A DNA stretch of 64,000 bases, taken from contig OZ241366.1 of assembly GCA_965199905.1 (NCBI GenBank), forward strand, positions 1,984,001 to 2,048,000, in the 5' to 3' direction. The position numbers were made by a program, and so were the translations under genes. Source of the DNA: Ilyomonas sp965199905. Its GTDB lineage: Bacteria > Bacteroidota > Bacteroidia > Chitinophagales > Chitinophagaceae. This document shows, one piece after another, positions 25,391 through 33,560 of this stretch. Under the pieces are notes generated by a model, which was not told the DNA's origin, did no database searches, and saw only the letters and a list, made by a program, of their open reading frames with translations. Positions within the stretch are counted from its first letter, which is position 1; the number at the start of each line of letters is the position of its first letter.

Positions 25391-25480
25391 TCTTTGGTAA
25401 CTATAGTCTGTCGCTTTTGTGATCGACTGTTGTCATTCTTGCATATTGAGACAGCAAGAATCCTCTTATCACATCAGTCA
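25391..25480 (+). repeat. Dispersed intergenic repeat, copy C
   Basis: Shares GGTAAC-AT-GTCTGTC-C, TTTTGTGATCGAC and AGCAAGAATCCTC with copy A. The hairpin stem ATTCTTGC (25435-25442) and GCAAGAAT (25454-25461) is perfect over 8 bp. It sits downstream of the adaptor gene in the same orientation as copies A and B. Confidence 0.72.
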
Positions 25481-25518
25481 TTCTTCGGATATACCCGAAT
25501 CTCTGTGTTATAAACAAC

Positions 25519-25550
25519 AAAAGCCTTCACACCGCAGCGTGAAAGCTTTT
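25519..25550 (-). terminator. Terminator of the rpmB-rpmG-DUF4295 operon
   Basis: AAAAGC-TTCAC (25519-25530) pairs with GTGAA-GCTTTT (25539-25550) with one internal mismatch. On the minus strand a T-rich run follows (TTGTTGTTTA). Confidence 0.75.
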
Positions 25551-25570
25551 GCTTTATAGGCAGAGAAAAA

Positions 25571-25744
25571 TTACTTCGCTGCCAGAAAATCTTTTACTTT
25601 ATCCTTGTGAACGATCTGTTCCTTAAAAGTGTAAGCGCCTGTTTTCGGGCTGCGAACGGCTTTAATAACCTTCGTCCAGTTCTTTGCTTCGGCGGCGGCT
25701 TTTAAGTCTTTTACCTTCGAGTTTTTAGATGCTGCTTTTGCCAT
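25571..25744 (-). CDS. DUF4295 small protein of the L28/L33 operon
   Basis: A 57-residue basic protein (starts MAKAASKNSKVKDLKAAAEA and contains VIKAVRSPKTGAYTFKEQIV) matching DUF4295, a Bacteroidota-specific family encoded directly after rpmG. It starts 2 bp after the rpmG stop and is followed by the operon terminator. Its constant place among ribosomal genes suggests a ribosome-associated role, but no function is established that I know of. Confidence 0.85.
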   Translation of the reverse strand: MAKAASKNSKVKDLKAAAEAKNWTKVIKAVRSPKTGAYTFKEQIVHKDKVKDFLAAK

Positions 25745-25746
25745 GA

Positions 25747-25929
25747 CTATTTAATTTCTTTGTGAACGGTTACTTTTTTCAGGTTCGGATTGTACTTCTT
25801 AAGCTCAATACGCTCCGGTGTATTTTTTTTGTTCTTGTTGGTTATGTAGCGGCTTGTGCCGGGAACGTTGGTTGTCTTTTGTTCCGTGCATTCAAGTATT
25901 ACCTGAACGCGGTTTCCTTTTCTTGCCAT
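25747..25929 (-). CDS. rpmG: 50S ribosomal protein L33
   Basis: A 60-residue L33 with the core YITNKNKKNTPERIELKKYN and the C-terminal VTVHKE. The zinc-binding CxxC pairs of some L33 paralogues are absent (only one Cys, in ILECTE), so this is the zinc-independent form. It lies between rpmB and the DUF4295 gene in one operon. Confidence 0.95.
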   Translation of the reverse strand: MARKGNRVQVILECTEQKTTNVPGTSRYITNKNKKNTPERIELKKYNPNLKKVTVHKEIK

Positions 25930-25955
25930 AGCAGCAATAATTTATAAGTAATGAA

Positions 25956-26192
25956 TTAAATTTTTGTTCCTTTTTCCCTAAGCTCTTTCACTACAGAAGC
26001 CAGACCATTTTTGTTGATGGTGCGGATGGCATCGGTAGATAATTTCAGGGTAATCCAGCGATCTTCTTCAGCGAAGTAAAAACGCTTCGTTTGCAGGTTT
26101 GGCAGAAAGCGGCGCTTTGTTTTGATGTTCGAGTGCGACACCGTGTGACCTACCATCGGCTTTTTACCCGTAACCATACATACTCGTGACAT
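25956..26192 (-). CDS. rpmB: 50S ribosomal protein L28
   Basis: A 78-residue L28: MSRVCMVTGKKPMVGHTVSH, then SNIKTKRRFLPNLQTKRFYF, then a C terminus with TINKNGLASVVKELREKG. It is the first gene of the rpmB-rpmG-DUF4295 operon. The promoter directly upstream is close to consensus. Confidence 0.96.
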   Translation of the reverse strand: MSRVCMVTGKKPMVGHTVSHSNIKTKRRFLPNLQTKRFYFAEEDRWITLKLSTDAIRTINKNGLASVVKELREKGTKI

Positions 26193-26214
26193 GATAGTAA
26201 TTTTTTTCGGACGG

Positions 26215-26245
26215 CAAAGGTAGCCAAACGAAGGAATTATCCAAA
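26215..26245 (-). promoter_or_regulatory. Promoter of the rpmB operon
   Basis: On the minus strand, TTTG (26245-26242), 19 bp, then TACCTTTG (26222-26215), a full match to the -7 consensus, 22 bp before the L28 start. Confidence 0.7.
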
Positions 26246-26274
26246 CTTAATTCCTTCTTATTTTTTAATTTGTC

Positions 26275-27414
26275 TCAGCGCAATACAAAAGAAAACAGTT
26301 GGTTAACAACCTGACCGAAGTGTTTCCAGCTATACTTCTTCTTTTCTTCCCGTAGCTGAGGCAGAAAGTGATCTTCGCCAAGGCGATATAATTCTTCGAT
26401 TTTAGCGGCAATATCTTCTGCGTTTGGCTCTGCAATCAAACCCGCTTTTCCATTTGGCACCATAGCAGGAAGCCCGCCCACAGCCGTTACCAGCATTGGT
26501 TTTTCGAAATGATAAGCCAATGGCGTAACGCCGCTTTGCGTAGCATTTCTATAAGGTTGTATAATAAAATCGGCAGCGCTGAGATAATATTTCACTTCAC
26601 TTTCGGGAATGAAATCCGTTTTTAAAACAAGCAAATTGCTGATCCCGAGCTTTTTGATTTGCTCTTCGTAAGCGGCTTTATCTTCATAAAATTCACCAGC
26701 GATCAACAGTTTAATGTTGCTGCCATTCTGCTTTAAAATATGCATTGCATCAAGCAATAAATCCAATCCTTTGTACTTGCGGATGAAGCCAAAAAACAAA
26801 ATGATTTTGTCATTGACAGGAAGATTCAAATGCTGCCTTGCTTCTTCTTTACCAAGCGCTTCGCCAAAATTATCATATAGCGGATGCACGGTTTGCACCG
26901 CCGGTTTTTGGGTAAATGTTTTTAGGTCGGTCATCACCTTTTCACTCATGGTAATAAAGCCATCAACGGGCTTGATAAAATATTGGGTGAAAGGCTTATC
27001 GCCAAAACGCTTTTCGTGCGGGATGACATTATCTGCAATGCAAATCACTTTTGTGTGATGATTGCGTTTTGCAATGCGGAGTATCGTTCCGAAGCACGGT
27101 CCCATAAAAGGCAGCCAGTAACGAACGATAATTAAATCGGGACGAAGCTTTTTTAATCCGTTTCCAACAGCAACCCAATTCAATGGATTAACGGAATTGA
27201 TTTTAACCTTGATCTCTATATCTGTTGGCGCTGCTTCGGTAGAATATTGTGATGTACCCGGAAATAAAAAAGAAGGATACTGAAGCGAGAAAGTATAGAT
27301 GACAACCTTGTTGCGTCCGCTCTGTAATTCTCTTGCCAACCGCTCATTAAACGTAGCCATGCCGCCGCCACGAAGCGGGTAAGCCGGACCGAGAATAACG
27401 ATTGATTGACTCAT
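26275..27414 (-). CDS. Glycosyltransferase family 4
   Basis: From the ATG at 27414 the product has 379 residues (MSQSIVILGPAYPLRGGGMA, a family-typical GT-B start with the glycine loop); six further codons to an upstream TTG are unlikely to be used. The C-terminal domain has ILFFGFIRKYKGLDLLLDAM, KLLIAGEFYED and FIIQPYRNATQSGVTPLAYH, the region contacting the nucleotide sugar. It probably builds a surface glycan. The next gene upstream on the strand is a GT2 enzyme 79 bp away, so they may share a transcript. Confidence 0.88.
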   Translation of the reverse strand: MSQSIVILGPAYPLRGGGMATFNERLARELQSGRNKVVIYTFSLQYPSFLFPGTSQYSTEAAPTDIEIKVKINSVNPLNWVAVGNGLKKLRPDLIIVRYWLPFMGPCFGTILRIAKRNHHTKVICIADNVIPHEKRFGDKPFTQYFIKPVDGFITMSEKVMTDLKTFTQKPAVQTVHPLYDNFGEALGKEEARQHLNLPVNDKIILFFGFIRKYKGLDLLLDAMHILKQNGSNIKLLIAGEFYEDKAAYEEQIKKLGISNLLVLKTDFIPESEVKYYLSAADFIIQPYRNATQSGVTPLAYHFEKPMLVTAVGGLPAMVPNGKAGLIAEPNAEDIAAKIEELYRLGEDHFLPQLREEKKKYSWKHFGQVVNQLFSFVLR

Positions 27415-27493
27415 GGAATAAAGTGCAGGCAATTCTTCAAAATGGGCAGAATTGACAACAGGTATATTAAATCTTACTTATTAAATATTCATT

Positions 27494-28438
27494 CTAACGA
27501 ATGCCAACAGTATCTTCTACCATATAATTATTGCGGTCGGGGCTGTTGCGCGAAATGAGTTCTGCCACGAAGCCTGACAGGAACAATTGCATCCCGATAA
27601 TCATTGCCACAAGTGCAATATAGAATGCTGGTTTATTAGTAATATTAAAATCACTCACCGATAATTTGGCAATGAGTAAATATAGAAACATAAACAGACC
27701 GATCACAAAACAAAGCGTTCCATATAAGCCGAAAAAGTGCATCGGTTTTTTGCTGAAACGGCTCACAAACATAATAGTGCCGAGATCGAGAAAACCATTC
27801 ACAAAACGCTCCAGCCCAAACTTGGTAACGCCGTATTTGCGCGGGCGATGTTCCACCACCTTCTCTCCTATTTTCTTAAAGCCCGACCATTTGGCAATCA
27901 CCGGAATATAGCGATGCATTTCGCCATACACTTCAATGCCTTTTACCACTTTATTTTTATATGCTTTCAGTCCGCAATTGAAATCGTGAAGCTGTATGCC
28001 GGTTACTTTTCGGCTTACACTATTAAATAATTTGGAGGGAAGATTTTTGGTTAAAGTATTATCATAACGTTTCTTTTTCCAGCCGCTTACAAGGTCGTAG
28101 CCGTCATTTATAATCATGCTGTAAAGAGATGGAATTTCATCGGGCGAATCCTGCATATCAGCATCCATCGTTATTACCACATCGCCTTTGGCAGCGCGGA
28201 ACGCTTCATTAAGCGCTGCCGATTTTCCATAGTTGCGCTGAAACTTAATGCCTTTAAAATTATTATTGTTTTGCGAGATATTTTCAATCACATTCCAACT
28301 GGCATCGGTGCTTCCATCATCTACCATAATCACCTCGTACGAAAAACCATTTTCGGTCATCACACGCGCAATCCAGCTACACAGTTCAGGCAGCGATTCT
28401 TCTTCATTTAATAATGGAATAACTACAGAAATATTCAT
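27494..28438 (-). CDS. Glycosyltransferase family 2, polyprenyl-phosphate type with two C-terminal membrane helices
   Basis: A 314-residue GT-A enzyme: NISVVIPLLNEEESLPELCS at the start, MVDDGSTDASW near 39, DADMQD (DxD motif) near 92-97, then two helices (about 232-256 and 268-292). This layout matches DPM1/GtrB/ArnC-like enzymes that transfer a sugar to undecaprenyl phosphate. The start overlaps the stop of the DUF4199 gene by 4 bp; the order dihydroorotase-like, DUF4199, GT2 recurs in Bacteroidota as I recall it. The sugar is unknown. Confidence 0.88.
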   Translation of the reverse strand: MNISVVIPLLNEEESLPELCSWIARVMTENGFSYEVIMVDDGSTDASWNVIENISQNNNNFKGIKFQRNYGKSAALNEAFRAAKGDVVITMDADMQDSPDEIPSLYSMIINDGYDLVSGWKKKRYDNTLTKNLPSKLFNSVSRKVTGIQLHDFNCGLKAYKNKVVKGIEVYGEMHRYIPVIAKWSGFKKIGEKVVEHRPRKYGVTKFGLERFVNGFLDLGTIMFVSRFSKKPMHFFGLYGTLCFVIGLFMFLYLLIAKLSVSDFNITNKPAFYIALVAMIIGMQLFLSGFVAELISRNSPDRNNYMVEDTVGIR

Positions 28439-28974
28439 GATTCAGGTTCGCCAATCTGGTTGGGGTTTGAAAAAGGACTTACCGGTTTTTTCTTCGCAAT
28501 GCCGGCGCCGATGAGAGAGCTGATAGTGCCGATTAAAAGATTAAAAAACAAGCCGCCGCCTAAGGCAATGGTCGTAAAATATTTGGCATACATCTCCATT
28601 CCCTGGCTAAGTTGCTCATCAGTCATTTGCTTGTTTTCACGCATTTTTTCCTTCGCCACGTTCATCATCTGGCTTTTATAATCAGGCGTTAAATACATGA
28701 ACGCAAGCGTGAAGAAAAAAGAGATCAGCGCTACAATGCAAATGGCTTTAAACCCAAAGCCAAAACATTGTCCATACGTTACAAAATTGTTGTTGGCATT
28801 GCTCCACATGCTGATGAACACGCACACCAGCACGGCATACACGACAACCGGCAACCATGCCGTCCAATCCTGTTGAAAGATGAGCCCGGTGAAGTAGTAC
28901 GCTAAAAATAAAACAACAGAAGTAAGACCGATAACCAGCCCGGCGGCAACCGGCGTGATGGGTTTTGTTTCCAT
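28435..28974 (-). CDS. DUF4199 membrane protein
   Basis: A 179-residue protein with four hydrophobic segments: LVIGLTSVVLFLAYYFTGLI, WLPVVVYAVLVCVFISMW, FKAICIVALISFFFTLAFMY and LGGGLFFNLLIGTISSLIGA. Between the third and fourth lies a charged stretch (KSQMMNVAKEKMRENKQMTD). This matches DUF4199, a Bacteroidota family of unknown function. It is coupled to the GT2 gene (4-bp overlap) and lies 2 bp after the dihydroorotase-like gene. Confidence 0.85.
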   Translation of the reverse strand: METKPITPVAAGLVIGLTSVVLFLAYYFTGLIFQQDWTAWLPVVVYAVLVCVFISMWSNANNNFVTYGQCFGFGFKAICIVALISFFFTLAFMYLTPDYKSQMMNVAKEKMRENKQMTDEQLSQGMEMYAKYFTTIALGGGLFFNLLIGTISSLIGAGIAKKKPVSPFSNPNQIGEPES

Positions 28975-28976
28975 GA

Positions 28977-30239
28977 TTATGAATTGAAGGAAGTGTAATG
29001 AATAGTATTTTGCGCTTTCCCTTTTAATGCAAGATTCAGAAAAGGCGTATTGGCAGATTTGCTTCGCAAAGTTTCTTTCGTTACTACAAACTCAGCATCG
29101 CGACTGAACAATGTGAAACCTGCCTTTTCACCTTCCTGCAAAGCAAGGGAAGGTAAATTAAAAATCTTTTGTGCATTGGTTGAAAACAAAGCTACCAATC
29201 TATCAACGGGCAATTGCGGAAAGAGTGTATTGATTATCGCAAAACTCGTTTGCAAACCAATCATACCATTCTTTGCGTACTCAAATTCGCACACTTTATC
29301 ATCCCAATGCTGCGGAATATGATGCGAGGCAATACAATCCACGGTTTCATCAACAACCGCATTGCGAAGTGCTTCTCTATCTTCTTTGCTGCGCAACGGC
29401 GGGTTCACTTTCAGGTTGGTATCATAACTCTGCAAATCTTCATCGCAGAAGTATAAATGATACGGCGTAACGCTGCATGTAATGTTCAACCCGTTTTGCT
29501 TCGCTTCTTTTATCAGTTCAATTCCTTTTGCAGTGGACACGCCTGAGATGTGCAGGCGGCTGTCTGTATATTGCAACAAACGAATATCGCGCTGAATAAT
29601 GAGTTCTTCACCAATAGCCGGAATGCCCGGTAAACCAAGTTGTGTAGAGATAACGCCTTCATGCATAAGCCCGCCGGTGTTGATGCTTTTATCTACCGGC
29701 ACCTGCACAATCACACCATCAAATGCCTTTACATATTGCAGGGCTTTCAGCATAATCTCTGATGACTGAACCGGCTGCAAGCCATCTGTAAAAGCCACAG
29801 CGCCGCTGCTGTACATATCATACATCTCCGCCAGTTCCTTACCCTCACAATTTTTGGTAATTGCACCCAGCGGGCGAATGGTTACCGGCAGGTCTTTCGA
29901 TTTCTGAACAATATATTCAACACTACTTTTATTAGAAACAACAGGATTGGTGTTGGGAACCGTAAATACTGTAGTAAACCCACCAGCGGCGGCAGCTTCA
30001 GCACCGGATATCAATGTTTCTTTATGTTCATAACCCGGATCATCAAACTGGGCGAACACATCAACAAAGCCGGGTGCAAGGTATAAACTGCTATTTCCCT
30101 CTATAACTGTATCAGCGGCATCAGAATTGTTGTCTGCAATACTGACTACAATTCCATCCTGAATAACAACATCTTTTACCGTACCGTTATAAGTGGATTG
30201 AGAATTTGCAATAATTACTTTCCTGAGCAGGATGTTCAT
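28977..30239 (-). CDS. Dihydroorotase-like protein lacking the metal-binding residues
   Basis: The 420-residue protein (ATG at 30239, MNILLRKVIIANSQS) aligns along its length with class I dihydroorotases, including NPPLRSKEDREALRNAVVDE. The catalytic ligands are replaced. The expected HxHxR reads FAQFDDPG, the VHAED histidine is Gln (VIVQVPV), LHxxH is LHISG, and the DHAPH aspartate is His (ASHHIPQ). It is therefore very unlikely to hydrolyse dihydroorotate. By analogy with the inactive PyrC' of Pseudomonas it may support aspartate transcarbamoylase assembly; that is inference. It heads the DUF4199-GT2 transcript. Confidence 0.85.
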   Translation of the reverse strand: MNILLRKVIIANSQSTYNGTVKDVVIQDGIVVSIADNNSDAADTVIEGNSSLYLAPGFVDVFAQFDDPGYEHKETLISGAEAAAAGGFTTVFTVPNTNPVVSNKSSVEYIVQKSKDLPVTIRPLGAITKNCEGKELAEMYDMYSSGAVAFTDGLQPVQSSEIMLKALQYVKAFDGVIVQVPVDKSINTGGLMHEGVISTQLGLPGIPAIGEELIIQRDIRLLQYTDSRLHISGVSTAKGIELIKEAKQNGLNITCSVTPYHLYFCDEDLQSYDTNLKVNPPLRSKEDREALRNAVVDETVDCIASHHIPQHWDDKVCEFEYAKNGMIGLQTSFAIINTLFPQLPVDRLVALFSTNAQKIFNLPSLALQEGEKAGFTLFSRDAEFVVTKETLRSKSANTPFLNLALKGKAQNTIHYTSFNS

Positions 30240-30321
30240 GCGGAACCCTAAAATTTGCGCGCAAGATAAATGGATTTTCATGAAACCCTTTTACATTTGC
30301 AGCCCTTTCACACTCAGATTT

Positions 30322-30395
30322 CGGGATGTAGCGCAGCCCGGTAGCGCGCTTGCATGGGGTGCAAGAGGCCGCTGGTTCGAATCCAGTCATCCCGA
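30322..30395 (+). tRNA. tRNA-Pro (anticodon GGG)
   Basis: All stems pair: acceptor CGGGATG/CATCCCG, D stem GCGC/GCGC, anticodon stem CTTGC/GCAAG with loop ATGGGGT (anticodon GGG), T stem GCTGG/CCAGT with TTCGAAT. The discriminator is A and CCA is not encoded. Its 3' end from 30377 is the left att repeat of the integrated element, so the element keeps the tRNA intact. Confidence 0.95.
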
Positions 30396-30397
30396 CA
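30377..30397 (+). repeat. attL core
   Basis: The 21 bp from the tRNA T loop to just past the discriminator (starting TCGAATCCAG, ending CATCCCGACA) recur exactly at 57917-57937 in the same orientation. They are the direct repeats expected from tyrosine-recombinase integration into a tRNA 3' end. Confidence 0.92.
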
Positions 30398-30420
30398 ACA
30401 GTTAAAATAAGAAAAATCAG

Positions 30421-30456
30421 AAGCCTGTAAATTGATTGATTTACAGGCTTTTTTAT
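30421..30456 (+). terminator. Terminator after tRNA-Pro, element side
   Basis: AAGCCTGTAAAT (30421-30432) pairs perfectly with ATTTACAGGCTT (30439-30450), followed by a T run. Confidence 0.88.
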
Positions 30457-30499
30457 TTGTAATAATATCAAATCTGTTCAAGTCATATCAATTTATGAG

Positions 30500-30545
30500 T
30501 GAGTTATTCGTGAGTTCAGTGAGCTGTTCTATTTTACTCACGAAT
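30500..30545. promoter_or_regulatory. Candidate integrase arm-type sites, left end
   Basis: TGAGTTATTCGTGAGTTC (30500-30517) recurs exactly near the right end (57847-57864). Its core ATTCGTGAGT also occurs inverted at 30536-30545. Repeated short sites about 50-100 bp inside both att cores are the expected arrangement for integrase N-terminal (arm) binding. Confidence 0.6.
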
Positions 30546-30708
30546 TAAGGCATTAAATCGTTGACAAACAATGAAGTAATGTGCTTCAATTTGAGGCATT
30601 TTGATGCGTTTTGATCCCCTTTTTCAGCATCGTAATTCAGAATAACTTTTCAGGTAAGTGGCTAACGAAAAGAAGAAAAATGATTGATTAACACTTAAAA
30701 GTTACATT

Positions 30709-31935
30709 ATGAAAACGACAAACACCTTTTCTGTTTTGCTCTTTGTACGGCTTGGCAAAAAAAGCCAAACTGAGGGTCTTATTTACGCCCGTATTACTGT
30801 TAATGGAACAACCACAGAGCTTTCCTTGAAAGAAACGGTATCTATAGGGCAATGGAATTCAGAAAGGCAAGAAGTGGAAGGACGAACACCACAGGTAAAG
30901 GCGCTGAACGCGCACTTGGATAACGTGTTGTTTCAGCTTAAACAAAAGTACCGCCAGATGATTGACAAAGACTTGCCGGTTGACGCACAGACTATCAAAG
31001 ATTCTTTTTTGGGCAAGCAGACGGAACAAAAAGGACATACCCTCTGTGAACTGGTAACTTATCATTACAGTCTGGAAGGAGAAAAACTAACCTGGGGAAC
31101 CATGAAAAACTATAAAGCGACCGAAGAATATATCAAACGGTATATCAAAAAGAAATACAACAAGGAAGACCTACTCTTACGAAAACTGGATTACGAGTTT
31201 ATCCTTGAACTGGAATCCTTTATCAGAAACCATCCGCTTAAGGCTCATGACCGGTGTGAAGGCAATGGCATTATGAAGCATCTGGAGAGACTCAAGAAAA
31301 TAATACGGTGGGGAAGACAATTAGGCTGGTTATCACATGACCCGTTCTTTGATTATAAACTTTCCTTTAAACGGTACAAGCGAAAGAAACTGGACTCTTC
31401 AGAACTTAGCCGGATCGAAAACCAGGCGTTTACAAACGACAGCCTGAAGTATGTAAAAAACTTGTTCCTCTTTAGTTGTTATACAGGTCTTGCCTACGCC
31501 GATGTGATGGCTCTTACTTCTCATAACTTAGAACAGGACAGGGAAAACAGATGGTGGTGCAAGATCTACCGGCAGAAAAGCGATGAGTTTGCAGCAGTAC
31601 CGTTGCTGAGCGCTGCTGTTCAATACATCAACCAATACGCAAGTCATCCAAAAGCTGTCAACCGAGGTCATGTATTTCCTTACATCAGCAACCAGGAAGT
31701 CAATAGATGTATGAAAATCATTGGCGAGGTATGCGGCATCACAAAATACATGAGTTTCCACCTCGCGCGACATACGTTTGCTACCACGGTTACTTTAAAG
31801 AACGGAGTACCGATAGAAACCGTCAGTAAGATGTTAGGGCATAAGAAAATATCAACGACGCAGATTTATGCTGAAGTAGACGAGGAGAAATTATCTCATG
31901 ATATGGAGAGTGTGGAAAAGAAGTTTTCGAAATAA
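30709..31935 (+). CDS. Tyrosine recombinase (Bacteroidota conjugative-transposon type integrase)
   Basis: A 408-residue integrase: arm-DNA-binding domain (about 5-95), SAM-like core-binding domain (about 105-210) and catalytic domain (about 215-408). Visible catalytic elements are HLARH near 350-354, LGHKKISTTQIY with the nucleophile Tyr near 387, and a Lys in the beta-hairpin (RQKSDEFAAV). The box I Arg is replaced: CYTGLAYADV has Ala where most family members have Arg, as IntDOT also lacks this Arg. It lies next to attL and should catalyse integration and excision of this element. Confidence 0.93.
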   Translation: MKTTNTFSVLLFVRLGKKSQTEGLIYARITVNGTTTELSLKETVSIGQWNSERQEVEGRTPQVKALNAHLDNVLFQLKQKYRQMIDKDLPVDAQTIKDSFLGKQTEQKGHTLCELVTYHYSLEGEKLTWGTMKNYKATEEYIKRYIKKKYNKEDLLLRKLDYEFILELESFIRNHPLKAHDRCEGNGIMKHLERLKKIIRWGRQLGWLSHDPFFDYKLSFKRYKRKKLDSSELSRIENQAFTNDSLKYVKNLFLFSCYTGLAYADVMALTSHNLEQDRENRWWCKIYRQKSDEFAAVPLLSAAVQYINQYASHPKAVNRGHVFPYISNQEVNRCMKIIGEVCGITKYMSFHLARHTFATTVTLKNGVPIETVSKMLGHKKISTTQIYAEVDEEKLSHDMESVEKKFSK

Positions 31936-32684
31936 GTGGAAATTCCGTTAAGTATTGATCAGGAAAGTTATTTAATAATCATACAGATATGACGGTTAAT
32001 CTTTGACGAATTTTGTTGGCCACGCCTACCGAAATCTCCATGTAAGCCGCTTAATTCTTTGTAACAACCTATGATGAGTTTGGCGGAGACATTGCGCGGA
32101 AGAAGTCCTGAAATGGAGAAATTGCAGAGAAGAGAAAGCCGCTTCACTTTGGGTGCAGATTTCGGTCGGTTTGATCACACTGTTTCGAGAATTTGTGAGC
32201 AACAAAATGACTGATTGCTCTAAGTTCTCTTTGTCAAAGGCAGTGGACACGGTTGATATTAGGGACGAAATTTCTAATCAAGCTTGCCAAAATTTTTCCC
32301 ACTAATATCGCAATTTGGAAAAGGCTTTTCCTTTGCCAACCTCCGTAACTTTTTAATTCGATTTAATTTATTGGGATAATTAGATTTTGTACGCACTTGT
32401 AGCAAATTAAGCAAAAATCATAATCATTTTATTGCGGTGTTATATAAAAAACATTTGCTACGTCCTCCATGTAACAGACATCGCTGGATTTAAAAAATTT
32501 ATTGTTGTAGCTGACAATTGGCAGACTTTTAAATAGATGTGGTGAAGTTGCAAACGTTCGGCGAGTTCTCAGTGTGACAGACTTTGCTGAATTAGGATAA
32601 ATAAAAAAGGAGAACCGCAAAAGAACAACTCAAAAATAAGTTATTTGCCGGCATAAACTATAATGCTTCGGAAACTCATCTATT
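31936..32684. other. Non-coding or unrecognised interval of about 750 bp
   Basis: Between the integrase and the glycan operon I found no supported gene. Minus-strand open frames at 32026-32250 and 32429-32620 have no recognisable family or start signal. The sequence is A+T-rich, and the promoter of the glycan operon must lie in its last part. Confidence 0.4.
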
Positions 32685-33560
32685 ATGCAACCGAGAATCG
32701 TTACCATTAATGTACTAATCACTTGCTATAACCGGATAACAAAAACAGTTGCTTGTCTTGATGCGTTGTTCAAACAGCGAGATAGCGACACTTTTTTCAA
32801 ACTGGTTGTTTATCTGGTTGACGACGGTTCAACTGATGACACATCCGGTATTGTTTCTACGCAGTTTCCGAATGTGAAAATAATACAAGGAGATGGAAAT
32901 TTATTTTGGAACCGAGGTATGAATCTCGCTTGGTATGAAGCGAGTAAGAATGGGATATGTGATTATTTTTTATGGCTGAATAATGATACTTATTTGTTTG
33001 AATACACTATCTCCTCTATGCTTGCTATAAGCAAGGACACTAATATTATATGCGCTTCAACCTGTTCCTCCATTACAGGTAATCTCACATATAGTGGTAT
33101 TAATAAAGCATCCAATTCCCTGCTGGTACCAAATGGCACTGTACAACCGTGTGATTTATTTACCGGGAATTGTGTTTTGATTCCTTATGTAGTATTCAGA
33201 AAGCTTGGTTTTCTCAATGCAAAATATCATCACGCCATTGGTGACTTCGATTATGGATTACGTGCTGCAAAAAATGGTATTCGGAGTTATATAGCGCCTA
33301 TGTATGGCGGCACTTGTGAGCTTCACACAGAAAAGTCTATTTTTTTTAATCCTGCTACAACCCTTGCAGAAAGATGGAGAGCTTTATATAAATCCTCATG
33401 TATTTGTCATCCTCAACAACGCTTTACTTTTGAAAGAGAACATAAAGGTATCATCACAGCCATACTTCATTTTGTTACAATTCATATTAGGGTTGCCATA
33501 CCATCATTGTGGAAAGTAAAAGCTAAATTTGTAGCACCAAAGCAAGGTGTACCTCTATGA
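32685..33560 (+). CDS. Glycosyltransferase family 2
   Basis: A 291-residue GT-A enzyme: VLITCYNRITKTVACLDALF near the start, YLVDDGSTDDTS near 45, GNLFWNRGMNLAWYEA near 73 and the DxD-like WLNNDTYLF near 100. The later FTGNCVLIPYVVFRKLGFLN and HAIGDFDYGLRA resemble rhamnosyltransferase-like GT2 proteins. It begins the element-borne glycan operon and overlaps the next gene by 4 bp. Confidence 0.88.
   Translation: MQPRIVTINVLITCYNRITKTVACLDALFKQRDSDTFFKLVVYLVDDGSTDDTSGIVSTQFPNVKIIQGDGNLFWNRGMNLAWYEASKNGICDYFLWLNNDTYLFEYTISSMLAISKDTNIICASTCSSITGNLTYSGINKASNSLLVPNGTVQPCDLFTGNCVLIPYVVFRKLGFLNAKYHHAIGDFDYGLRAAKNGIRSYIAPMYGGTCELHTEKSIFFNPATTLAERWRALYKSSCICHPQQRFTFEREHKGIITAILHFVTIHIRVAIPSLWKVKAKFVAPKQGVPL

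Noticed and set aside
32026..32620. Two minus-strand open frames (74 and 63 codons) after the integrase gene
   Set aside because: No recognisable motif, no upstream signal, and composition like the surrounding non-coding DNA.
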